From the NCBI GenBank assembly GCA_024811115.1, contig JAKOGH010000812.1:372001-436000 (forward strand): a stretch of 64,000 bases of DNA, in the 5' to 3' direction. Source of the DNA: Terana coerulea. Lineage: Eukaryota; Basidiomycota; Agaricomycetes; Polyporales; Phanerochaetaceae. Positions within the stretch are counted from its first letter, which is position 1; each line of letters opens with the position of its first letter. A program made the translations under genes and the position numbers. The notes below the pieces were generated by a model. That model made no database searches and was not told where the DNA came from. It saw only the letters and a list, made by a program, of their open reading frames with translations. Shown in pieces: positions 1-10,417 of this stretch.

Positions 1-80
1 GTCGTCATCTATTCTCGACCTCAGTGCAACTGATCACATCTTATCTGGTATAGAATGACTTACTTGTGCAGAAGGAAATC

Positions 81-1474
81 AAGGAGGCCGCCAACAGCAT
101 TACGACATTTGTGGACTGGTTGAACAAGTATGCAGGAACGTTGTACGTTACACATTACTCTAGTCCCTGAAACAGCATATGCATTGAGTTGCACCGTGTT
201 TGTAGAAATCACCTCACTCCTAGTGACGAAACGTGGATCTCAGTATGGCTAAGCTGTACATGGCTGTTTGGAACACTAGCTAACGCCTCTTATTTAGGAG
301 ACCATTCGAAGCATCCGCGACGGTACCGATGGGGCTCACTACAAGAACATCCTACAGACTTACAACAGTCTGAAGAGCGACGACCTTTGCAATTTGAACC
401 ACCCTGCCTCCATAGACCTCGCTTTCGCCGCTGCCACGTCACTGATCTTCTCTCTATCGCTGATCAGCCAGTTCTTGCTTCTTCAGGCGGGCTGGGCTCT
501 AGACAGAGGGGATTATGCGAAGCGCGAGCAGTACCTGGGTAGCCACCGGATTGCTTTGACCGATCTCAGCGCTGCACTCGAGACGTACGCAGACGAGCTG
601 GAGAAGAAGCTCGATGATTTCTACGACAGCCGGCTCCAGCTCGTCGACGAGATTTCCTATTATGATACTCGCAAATACTTCGAATCCATGGCCGCGACGG
701 GGCTCGCAGGGGGGGAGTGATGGGTGGTGCTTCGTCGATCGGGTGCCTCTGAAGGAGGCATATAAGGTCGAATTGTGAGTATCGAAGACTTGTTCTTCTC
801 GAGAGTGTTGCTGATATCTCTCATAGCGATGCTAATCGTCCACATTTCTTCATGTCCCCAAATCAAGCAGAAATACGTGACGTGTTTTTCGTTTGTTTTA
901 CTCACCCGGCCTGACCGACCCACCTCTCAGATGATCAAGCGCCCCGCGAAAAGGAAGCTGCCACGCGTGCCAGACTTGACTATGTCAGTCGTCTCAAAGA
1001 AAAAGTCGAAGCGCAGCAGCAGACATACCGCCAATGCATCATCCAGTGGAGGCAGCGCAAGGTGGACATCACCCTGAACACACCCCTCCGGTGCAACCGC
1101 CGGCCCCGTCGATCGAGGTAAGCGTCACAAACCGATTCTGTGCTGCAAGGCCCTTCTGACGGGGCGCACTCCCTTAGGCATGGGACCGTGACAAGTCGCC
1201 GTCGGTAGAATTGCGCGACGCGGCCTCTGTGGCCTACTATGTCGAGTTTCACAGCAGCCGCAGCGGCACTTCGTGCCCGAGCACCTACGCCCCGCCCGTG
1301 GCCGTCGTCGCGGGCTGTGCGCCCCGACTGCACGTTCCTGTGGATGGCGAGAAGACTGCGACCGACCGCTTCATCTACCGTCAAACGACGTCGGCATCTG
1401 GACAAGTCTCGCCCCGCGTCAAAGTGGGAGTTTTGCCCAACAACACGGCTACAGAGTGGTGCGACAGCGAGTAA
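81..1474 (+). CDS. Unrecognised coiled-coil protein, 5' end outside the window
   Basis: I do not recognise the family. Coding sequence begins after an acceptor near 80, runs to about 149, and resumes after an intron ending at 299. The protein has a hydrophobic stretch (codons around 450-495, ISQFLLLQAG-like) and then a charged helical region (DLSAALETYADELEKKLDDF). The frame closes with TGA at 716-718 just after a run of seven G. One G fewer continues the frame as SDGWCFVDRVPLKEAYKVE to a donor near 773, then through two small exons to a second coiled coil (YVSRLKEKVEAQQQTYRQC, about 985-1044). A further shift near 1083-1089 links this to the frame ending at TAA 1472-1474 after an intron at 1120-1180. 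The joined model is therefore inferred. The region up to 718 is well supported; the rest is moderate. Confidence 0.45.
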
Positions 1475-2140
1475 CGTCGGATGGTGGCAGGACGGAAGCT
1501 TGGTGACTTGGTGGAAGCATAGGGGCAACCCGTAGGTTGAGGTGCAAAAACTCTATATTCTTGTACACGAACCCAATGCGTCACACTATAACGCGGCTAG
1601 TATTGCACAAATATTGGGACAATGAGAGGCGTAACACCAACGGTGGATATACAAATAACAGTGAGAGAGCATTGTGAGGTGCGAGGTCTATCGACCAGCC
1701 ACATATGTAGTTGTCCATTCAAATGCGCACAGAAGCCCTGCTACTGCACCCATACCCCGAGCACGACCTCCCGAACCTGGTCGGCGCGGCATTCGAACCT
1801 ACCAACAACCTACCCACCCGAGAGCCAACCCACAGATCTGCATCCTCCCCCACAGCCAATGGTGATGATGTGTTGCGTATGTGTAAGCACCTGGGCCGTG
1901 GGCAAAGCAGGCGGAACGGCAAGAAGGCGAAAGCGAAGCGGGGTGGGCGGCGGCGGATCGAGGGCCCATATTAGAATAGAAATAGCGAATAAGAGGGTTT
2001 CTTCGGCTCGCGAATGGTAGGCTACATCGACGAAAACATTGATACACCTGTTGAAGGGTCGGGTCTGCGCGGCGTACATCGAGATCCCTTCGAAAGTCCA
2101 GCCAGCAAAATCAGGTAGAACCGCGGGGCGAGGCAGACCG
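1475..2140. other. Intergenic stretch between convergent genes
   Basis: This is shared 3' space of the unknown coiled-coil gene (plus) and the Pbs2-type kinase (minus). Short frames exist on both strands, but none has splice logic or recognisable protein character. No RNA gene or repeat was seen. Confidence 0.5.
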
Positions 2141-4014
2141 TTATTGCTGCTGGTCTGCCGTTTGCTGATTTTGCTGGTCTTGCTGTTCTTTCGCCCTCCT
2201 GTCGCGGAACTCTACCGCACTCGCGACCCAGCCAACCATATCAACATCCAGTGTCCGGTCGCGCACCAGGAATGGGTGATCCTGCCAGCGACGTCAGCAT
2301 CGCCCCAAATTCTGGGTATCAATCAGGCACGCACCAGCAGCTCCGCATAAGTGGCACGCATCTCCGGCACTCTATGGAGACACCGCGCCACGAAATCCTT
2401 CGCCTCTGCTGAATATCCTTCTTCTGGAAGTTCTGGCGGGTCACCATGCACGATTGCGGTAAGCTGTGCAAAGACGTTGGAGTATGTCTCAGGTGGGTAG
2501 GGATAATGCCCGAGTGCCATCTCAATCATGGAGAGGCCCAGTGACCACACGTCTGACGATACGGTGTAGGTAGCGACGGCGTTTTGCGACTCGCCCTTGA
2601 TTCGCTCGGGCTGTGACTCAAGTTAGCAACGCCGCAGAAAACGATGAAGACAGACGTACAGCCATGTAGCTCTGACATCCGATATTTGTTTTGGCTAGTG
2701 ATCGCTCTAGCTGCCCCGAGACACCGAAGTCGCATAGCTTGACCTCGCCCTTCCTGTTCACGAGCACATTGGTTGGCTTCACGTCTGACAACACAGCCGT
2801 AAGTATCGCGTGCCGATCAAGTCCTGAGCGCGCCTACCTCTGTGGATGATCTGCATGTCATCCTTGAGGAACTTCAAACCCCGAACCATGCTCCCGGTAA
2901 TGCGGCCGAGTTCTGGTTCTGGGTATCCCATCTCCTTCAAGTTTGTCAAGAGAACCTGCGTCCATGTACTCCATGCAGTAGTAAACGCAGCTATGCATGC
3001 ATATTGTGAGGATCCGCAGCAAATCGAACAAGATAACGACGTACGACTCGATGAAAAACGCGCCGTAAAAGTCGACTATTTCGCTGCCGCGGCTCGATGT
3101 AGGATGTCCAATTCCATGATGATAGCGTTGAGCTTGGCATCCTCGAGTTCCAGTCTTATTTCCTGGGTCCGATAAGCGCACAGCCAAGGTCACCGTACAG
3201 GTAGGGACGAACCTTCATCGCCATGTGCACTTTCGTCGGCTTATGCAGCACCCGCTTTACAGTGCCGTAGTTACCCCGACCGAGCTCTTCTTCCAGCTGC
3301 AGCTGAGACATATTGATAGCAAACGACGAGCCGTTGGAGAAGTCGACGCCCTTTGAGTGCAGGATCGCCTTGCCGTTGAAGTTGAGTGCACCTGACGGAT
3401 CGCTGATCAAGCCGTGAGCGATTTTTCTGCTGGACGCAGGGCAGCACGCACACTATCTTCCCAAAATTCGCAAACGGAGTGCCCCACGTTTGCTGAGGCG
3501 AGCGACGCGGGCCGTCGTCCATAATGGGCCTTCCGCCGCCCAAGCCGGCATTGCTGGGGCCTGCACCGGGCGGGAGGTGCAGCGGCATGCCACCGGCCAC
3601 ATCGTTCATGTGCAGCTTGAGCCCTGCCCGCCGCGCCGCCAATCCACCCATCGGCCCCCCAGGAGGCCTTCCCGGTGCTGAAGGTGCGGATTGCGCCGAT
3701 CGAAGCGCTGGGTGCTGTGGTCGGTCTCCGCCAAGAGCCATGTTCTGGAAGGCGTTGGTCGCGGTGTCGACGCCCGGTGTTTGCTGCCCACGGGCTGCCA
3801 TCTGCTGCAAAATAAGCTGGTGTGGTAGCCGAAGCGTGAAAAGACGTACGGCGGCCATCTTGGCTTGCAGGGAAGGAGGAATGGGTGTGGATGCCATGGG
3901 CTTGCGATTCAGCAAGCCGGCGACGGTGCTTCGGCCAGCGACCGACGGGTTGCGCATTGCGTGTGGCGGCGGTCGAGTGAGCGTCGGGTCGGATGGGGTT
4001 GGAGACTGCGACAT
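2141..4014 (-). CDS. PBS2: Pbs2-type MAP kinase kinase (HOG pathway)
   Basis: This is a dual-specificity MAPKK of the Pbs2/Wis1 type, which phosphorylates the Hog1/p38 MAPK in osmotic and stress signalling in the cytosol. A proline/glycine-rich N-terminal region of about 190 residues leads to the family signature [11 protein letters not shown], the P-loop GRGNYGTV, the catalytic lysine in HMAMK, the segment [37 protein letters not shown], the activation-loop end [12 protein letters not shown], and [15 protein letters not shown]. The last exon follows a 53-bp intron (2282-2334) and gives [18 protein letters not shown] and a glutamine-rich tail. Other introns include 3403-3451 and 3163-3212. 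Two single-base breaks spoil the frame: one base missing around 3082-3094 (between ELDILHRA and EIVDFYGAF) and one extra near 2920 (before EPELGRITG). Both lie in the conserved kinase core, so sequence error is more likely than gene death. The gene is divergent from the BAG gene. Confidence 0.9.
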
Positions 4015-4535
4015 CGTGGGCGGCGGGTTGAGCGACGATGAAGTGGATGAGGGGAGAGGAGATTTTGAGTGGTTAAAGTCGATTAGAAACTATGACATCA
4101 AGCGGGGGACCTTTGCCACTCTTTTACTTATCTGGTCAGTGCGGCACTTTCCGGGAATAACCCCTTCGAAGCGTCATACAGCGCTAACTTACTTGATAAC
4201 AAGCTTGTAACAAAACTATCACTGACTCTGATTGGTCGCTGCTAGGACTTGGGCTGCAAGGCACACTCGTGGAACCTCTTACATTGTCATTCGTTCTCTT
4301 GCCGTCCCTCAGCTCCAAGCAAGCCACCAGCAGCGTGGCGAGCTTACGGAGCCTTTATCCAACGCTGCGCATGCAATTACCACCCGACTTCTCGCCCTTA
4401 CATCTCGGTACGCACGTCTCATTCCTGCCAGCGCGGTCCCTCTAATCTTGCTATTGCAACCCCACAGCACTCCCAGTTATTCTCCTAGTACTCGGCGTAG
4501 TGTATACACAGGCCAAGCGAATCAGCAATCGAAAA
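4015..4535. promoter_or_regulatory. Bidirectional promoter between PBS2 and the BAG-domain gene
   Basis: These 521 bp separate the divergent start codons at 4014 (minus) and 4536 (plus), so both promoters must lie here. A pyrimidine-rich stretch precedes the BAG start. No unambiguous TATA box was seen. Confidence 0.6.
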
Positions 4536-5442
4536 ATGACCTATGTCGCGAAATGGGGAAGGGAAAGGTCAGTCTCCGTGCTCGCTACCCCCGCCTTCGT
4601 TCCTCAGTCAACTGACCAGTCCTGCTCCAACGATCCCACCCTGCAAAACCAAACTCTGTGGTTCCGGTCTGACATACGCTTCTCTGACACAGGCTCACAT
4701 TTTCCCTGCCTCCGCCTGATGCACAATTGGCCGTAATCCGCAAGCAGATCGCCGACTACACCCAAATGCCGCCAAACTCCTTCAAACTCGTTCACGCAGG
4801 GGCGGTGATGAAGGACGATAACGCACCAAGTACGTGTTCTCTCCGTTCCGTCAGCCTTTCACCTTCCGCCCGATCATGACGAGGATGCTTGCCTCGAGGT
4901 GATACCCATACCTCTGGACATGAGGCCCGTGCCACACCTATGTTTCGCCTCGCCCACGCCGTGTTTCATACTGAATGTTCTTTGTAGTATCCGCGTACGG
5001 AATCAAGGAGAAGTCCAAGATTGCCGTGGTGGGCGGAGGCGACAACTTCATTCCGTCTGCGAAGGCTGCGCCTGAACGGCGCACGGAAGAGACCACGATC
5101 ACACAAATCCGCACCGAGCTCGACAAGGTCCGGCAAACGCTGCAGCCTGATGTCGACCAGTTCCTGTCCGCTCTTGACGTGACTGCGACCTCGAGCGCAT
5201 CCCCGCCACAATCCGCAGCTACTGCCAGCGGCGCAGCGCCTCCACGAAAATCAGTAGACCTTGCACAAGAACATACGCGCCTTGGCGAGCTGCTCTTGCA
5301 AAGTCTGCTGAGATTAGATGCGATTAACGCAGAGGGTGAATGGGAGTTGGCGCGGAAAGAAAGGAAGGTTGCTGTGAAGGAAGTACAGGGACTGTTAGAC
5401 CGACTAGATGGAGGGTGGCGGCGGCGAGTGAAGAGCTCGTAG
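4536..5442 (+). CDS. Ubiquitin-like/BAG-domain co-chaperone
   Basis: This is a Hsp70 nucleotide-exchange co-chaperone of the BAG1/Snl1 type, probably cytosolic. Three exons (4536-4567, 4693-4829, 4988-5442) join in frame to 207 residues. The N-terminal ubiquitin-like part reads KWGRERLTFSLPPPDAQLA, then IRKQIADYTQMPPNSFKLVH and GAVMKDDNAPISAYGIK. The C-terminal half (about residues 85-200) is helical and charged and matches the BAG layout (ITQIRTELDKVRQTLQPDVD, LLLQSLLRLDAINAEGEWEL, ARKERKVAVKEVQGLLDRLD). There is no transmembrane segment, unlike yeast Snl1. The start was chosen because the first exon supplies the first ubiquitin-like strand and both splice phases then fit. Confidence 0.88.
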
Positions 5443-5582
5443 AGCCAGCTGTTATACCCTTTGTATGTATTACACACTAGATTCGGGCATAATTGTTATT
5501 GGGTCAATATTGGCGTGACGAGTGATGCGCAACTTGATACAGAAAATACAAAACTGAATCAAGCCCTCTTGCGGCTACAACA

Positions 5583-6674
5583 CTACACCACTGTGAGGAC
5601 ATTGTCCCACACGAAATCCGCTGTCTCCTTCAACATATCCTTCGTCAACTCATGGCCTACACCAGGATAGACGATCACCTTCTTGACGCCATTGCTCCCG
5701 ACATAGAGGTTCTTCACGAACTCGTCGCTGCTTTCCCAAGGTACAACAGGATCGTCGCCCCCCGACAGTACTAGCACCTTCTTCCCTGCGAACGGGTTGG
5801 ATGAGTCCGTCGACTTGTATGGAGAGTGGCTAGGGTCGCTTCGTTCGACATGGGATAAGAAACTTGCTGGAATGTAGGGCGGGGCGAAGGCGACGTCTGA
5901 TGACTTTGCTCGGCGACTGATCAAGTGAAGATAGTCAGGACAGCCGATTATTGGGATACCCAGTGTAACTCTTGGTTCTACAGACCAGTGAATTAGCCAG
6001 TCAATTTCCAGTCAGGTAGTAGTGGAGCTTCGCGTGAACGTACCGTGGCAAAGCGACCACCATGCAGCGTGCCCACCCAGACTGATCCCTGCCACCGACC
6101 ATTGCACGACTTCAGCCTCGCCGTTGGGGAAAATGTATGACGGTAAGAAGTCGATCAGATAGGAGACGTCCTTCGCGGTTCCAGCTGTCGGCTGACAGTC
6201 AGACAACATCGCATGCAGGCCATGCCCTGTACGTACTATACAAGGCGTACATATCTATGCTACGTAAAGTAAGAACACGGTTAGAAGATGTGTAGGAGCC
6301 ACTTACGCATGTCTGTCATTCCCCTCCTTCCACGCTTGATTAGCACCTTGGTCCAACAGTCGCTCGCCGTGGTTGCGTTGGTCCTACATACACGTAGATT
6401 GAAGTAACATAAGAAGTGTGTATATAGTATAGGACGAAGTTATACGCACGAAGGTGACTACCAGCAACTCAGCGTTCGGCTTGCCTGCTTCCGCCTTGCC
6501 CGCCACCTGCTGTACAATGCTGTCCGCTGCCTTGTCGATCTGGTGTGCAGACCCTGTGCGGCCGTGCAGCAAGAACAAGATAGATACGCGGCCCGAGAGG
6601 TCGGATAGGTCGCCATTTGAGTATACGTGCACGGGCAGGCCTGCGATAGCGACGGTTCTCCTCGAGACGGTCAT
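5583..6674 (-). CDS. Alpha/beta-hydrolase fold esterase/peptidase-like enzyme
   Basis: This is a soluble serine hydrolase; the substrate is unknown. Five exons (6450-6674, 6307-6383, 6237-6259, 6044-6184, 5583-5977) join to 286 residues. The third exon is only 23 nt. Landmarks are the oxyanion-side LLHGRTGSAHQID, DQRNHGERLLDQGANQAWKE, the nucleophile elbow GISLGG (about residue 145), the probable acid in SGGDDPVVPWESS and the histidine in YPGVGHELTKDM. There is no signal peptide. The start ATG at 6674 begins the MTVSRR frame and leads directly into the first strand. The order and spacing are typical of the fungal 'alpha/beta hydrolase' family that ends with VVPW and GHE motifs. Confidence 0.85.
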
Positions 6675-7762
6675 TGTGGTTGCGCTGCGAGAGGGACAGT
6701 GGATGAAGGATATCAATCGGCGGGTGTGTATATATCGCAGTCGGAGTCCTGCCTGTGGGATGGGCTGACTCGATAAAGTGGATGAGCACACATGATGCAA
6801 GTCGCAGTGAAAGGTCGCAAGCGGCAATTTGGCGCAGCACTTGGACCTTCTTGGCTCGGTCGAATTCTGCCATAGGCCTCCATGTATCTCATCTCTAGCC
6901 ACATACCTCCTGCAAACCATATCTCTGTAACGTCTGGCCGTACCGCAATGTAGGGTGTCGCAAATGGCGTCAGAGAACGTCGTTACGCGTTACGCGACAT
7001 CGGCACCGAAGGAGCTTGGACCAGATTCAGATGCTACAGATTTTGGGGTACTAGTATGTGTGAACTACTGCTATGTATAGCTCCACAGATGCGCAAGGCT
7101 TCATTAACTCGTTGTTTGCTCAGTTACGAACGAACCCCATGTTGTACCTCTACAGTTTATCTTAATGACAAGTCACTGTTTCACCGATTTTCTCGGTTGA
7201 CACATTCTTGCTCGAGACCTAGTCCTACTTCCCCCGTGTAACCCTGAAGCCTGAACTCAGCTGCTCTATATAATAGAGGTTGATTCTTCTAAACGGCTGT
7301 GTAGGTTTGCTGTGCAACTCCTTGACGAACTATCTCATCACGTTCTCAGCTCCTCTATTCACCAGGGCTTCCCGTATCCCAACCTTTCACACCAAGACGA
7401 ATTCTCTCTTGATATTGGAGAATCAAGGCAAAGCATGTGTGCCCCTTACGGAACTCTCTGCGCACGTTGTGGTTTTGCGGCAGCGCAAAGTCTGACCTCG
7501 CCGAAATCAGCTGGTCGCGAAGCGCATTGCCCATGTGCATCCTTCCCACCTGGCCCAACATCAGTACATATTCGTCAGTATGTTTGCTTCCACTTCACTT
7601 TAGCTCATCACAGTTGTGTTGTTTGAGCATTCTTGGAACGGTTTGGAAGCCCCGTCATGCGATCCCTAGCATCAATGACCCTGCCTACCGGCCTCTTGCA
7701 CAGTATAAAAGAGAGAGGCAGACAGTGGCGTGGAGTAGCCCTAGGACTGCCATCTCCCCGCC
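6675..7762. promoter_or_regulatory. Divergent intergenic region with TATA box of the PLC-like gene
   Basis: About 1.1 kb separates the hydrolase start (minus) from the PLC-like start (plus). A clear TATAAAA at 7704-7710 stands 53 bases before the ATG at 7763. Short frames inside the stretch look random. Confidence 0.6.
7704..7710 (+). promoter_or_regulatory. TATA box of the PLC-like gene
   Basis: TATAAAA lies 53 bases upstream of the start codon, a spacing that allows a short leader. It is seen directly; function is inferred. Confidence 0.55.
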
Positions 7763-9207
7763 ATGGTCACCTTCCTGCGCTCTGTCCAGCTGGCTCTGGC
7801 CCTCCCATACTTGGTCTTCGCAAGTGTTATCCCTACAAAGAGGCAAGCTAACATCATGTATACAACTCAACTGTCACGCTTAACCTAATCCATTACATAG
7901 GGCTACTGTCTGCAACGGACATTCACAGCTCTGCGACCGTAGCTACGGCAATGTGACTTTCCTCGGCGGTAAGTTCGGCCATTTCATTCTAGCGATCCTC
8001 ATTGCAAAATGCTCACGTTGGTTTATCCCAGCACATGACTCGTTTGCTTTCAGCAGCGACCCCCTCGCATGTGAATAGTTAGCCTCTCACTGATGTTCTC
8101 GTCTCACCGTTTCGTATTCAGTGGCACGGGACCAGGAGGTTGATCTCCCAAGCCAGTTGAACCTCGGCGTGCGTCTTCTGCAGGCTCAATCCCATATGTA
8201 CGTTTCACACCTGAGATAACCCCAACCACATGACCACTGAGCAGCGAGCACGACTTACAGGAATGATGGGGAACTTCACTTTTGCCACACCAGTCAGTTT
8301 CATTTCCTTCCACTGCTTACATGTGACCTAACGTATCTGTCTCAGGTTGTGTGAGCACGAAGTTTCCGCACCTCAAACTATCCAAACCCTGATGTTTGAT
8401 ATAGAATTTGTTCGATGGAGGCACGGTCCAAGACTATCTCTCAACGGTCAACACCTGGTTGCGGGCGAACCCGAACGAGGTATTGACGTTCATCTTCACC
8501 AACCCTGAAGGTGTCTCGCTCCCGAATGTCTGGGCCCCAGCCTTCCAGAATTCGGGAATCGCGGACCTCCTGTACACCCCTCCAGCCGTTCCCACGAAAC
8601 AAAGCGATGTTAGTATGCCCGACCTCCTATGCATCCCTTCCTTCGGTGCTGACCAACGGCTACGCAGTGGCCCACTCTTGGCTCGCTCATCGACAGCGGG
8701 AAGAGGGTCATAACATTCCTTGACGCCGGCGCCGATACCGATCGTAGCGTGCCGTTTATTCTGCCCGAGTTCGAAATGGTGAGTGTCACGATTGCCAGAA
8801 AACTTTACGACGGCACCTGATCTTTTCCTCTTCGCCAACAGGTCTGGGAAACTCCCTTCAGCGTCACGGACCCGTCATTCCCGTGTTCTGTTGACCGCAT
8901 CGCGGGACCATTGGCAACTACCGACCATATGTACATGATCAACCACTCGCTGAACAAGGACTTGTTCGGCCTGGGGATCATCGTTAGCGACCCTGCGGAT
9001 GCTCCTACTACTAACGGTGTCGCCTCGTACGTCACGTTTATTTCTAACTTCGATTGCCAGGCTGAACCGACAACTTCTTGCAGAATTATGGCCAATGCTG
9101 GCGGGTGTGAGCCTCTTTCGACCGGACGCGCTCCGAACTTTGTGCTCCTTGACTTCGTAAACCTCGGTCAGGGTCTGCAGGCTGTGAATCAACTCAACGG
9201 TGTTTAA
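7763..9207 (+). CDS. Secreted PLC-like (PI-PLC X-type TIM barrel) phosphodiesterase
   Basis: This is a secreted protein of the PLC-like phosphodiesterase family found widely in basidiomycetes; the true substrate is unknown. Ten exons join without frame errors to 307 residues: 7763-7842, 7901-7968, 8032-8070, 8122-8197, 8261-8292, 8346-8350, 8405-8608, 8668-8778, 8842-9026, 9084-9207. A hydrophobic N-terminus (RSVQLALALPYLVFAS) is a probable signal peptide. It is followed by CNGHSQLCDRSYGNVTF, the catalytic-type LGAHDSFAFS, QEVDLPSQLNLGVRLLQAQ, ELHFCHTSCNLFDGG and NPNEVLTFIFTNPEG. The first histidine (GAHDS) and second (HFCH) match the two active-site histidines of the X domain. Intron 1 has a GC donor (7843) and exon 6 is only five bases. 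Confidence 0.88.
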
Positions 9208-10417
9208 TGCAACTCATGACTTTATTTATTGCGAATATATACCCTCATCCGCGTGGAGCTCAAATTATGTACTTGTTCGTTGTGAAGTCAATGCTTCTCT
9301 TGTTTAAATGAGAAAAAGATTAGCACGTTAACAGTATGTTGTGAATCGAACCGATAGCTTGAGCCCTGGTTACACCATATATAATGAGAACATTATGGCA
9401 GCTTCTTACTTACACAGTGACTGATCACAACTATAAGTTAATCACTGCATGTGCAGAGCGTCACGGCTCTGGATCTGATTTATGGCGCATCAAAACGCCA
9501 CCATGCTGCCTCGGGGGACCGATCATCGACGACCAGGATCTAACGGAAGCATCTCACACAGTGATCTCAGACTTTGACGGTCAACCCACGATCAACATCA
9601 GCACGAGCTCAAATAAAGCAGCATCATCTTCAAAATGGAGAGAGACGACTAGCAGGTATACCCCACCTACAAATGAAGACTACGAATTCGAAGGGTAAGT
9701 TTAGGCATTGCCAATGCTAAGTAATGTTGCCCTTGCCGAGTTACACTGAAAATTTGCTTGCTCTGATGACCCTCAAAATCGGTCAGTAATGATTTCTGTG
9801 CACTTAACGCCGCACTGGTTTCAAGGTAAAGCAACGTGTACATGAAGGCACTCAGGCTGTGCAGCGGAAAACAAGGGATACACCAGAGCCTGAATTTCAC
9901 ACTGGGTGCAAGTAAAACATCTTGGCATGTAGCAAGTAAATAATACGCGTAGGAAGTTATAACTTGAGTAGATTCAAGCTAACATGAGCATATCGCTGAG
10001 CGGGCAATTAAACGGAGGCGTACCTCACGCAACTTGAGAGTCGGAGCCGCGGAACCGCGAACTTGAACCCAGGGAATAGGCGGCGGGGATTGCCGAAGGA
10101 GCGGTCATGTGACGTTGTTGAACGGAGGCCACGTTCCCGCGCTCCCTTTCTCCCCTCCTCGACCCCACCAAAATACCCCCACTTCTCGTTTCTCGGTCTT
10201 TAGGTCCCGCCAGACGACGGCGCCAGTGAATTGGCCGTCGACGACGTTCTTGACGACGCAAAATCCAACAATTCGACTCTCAGGCCCAGTCGGCGGCTAC
10301 AGAGAGAACAACACCCACGCACCTGTCTATACTCACCCTTAATTATCTGACTGGACCCCCGTACTCGTCCACAAATATCCGCAGCGCTACCTCCACCTTC
10401 CTTTGTACCCAACTACC
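9208..10417. other. Intergenic region between the PLC-like gene and WEE1
   Basis: This 1.2-kb stretch holds the 3' end of the PLC-like gene and the WEE1 promoter. One plus-strand frame at 9384-9698 (104 codons) begins with ATG but resembles nothing I know and has weak coding character, so I leave it uncalled. The last 250 bases are pyrimidine-rich, as expected for a fungal 5' leader. Confidence 0.5.

Noticed and set aside
9335..9360. B-box-like GGTTCGATTC on the minus strand
   Set aside because: No A box at tRNA distance and no cloverleaf pairing; a chance match.
9384..9698. 104-codon plus frame between the PLC-like gene and WEE1
   Set aside because: No homology that I can recognise, no splicing, and weak codon character; kept as intergenic.
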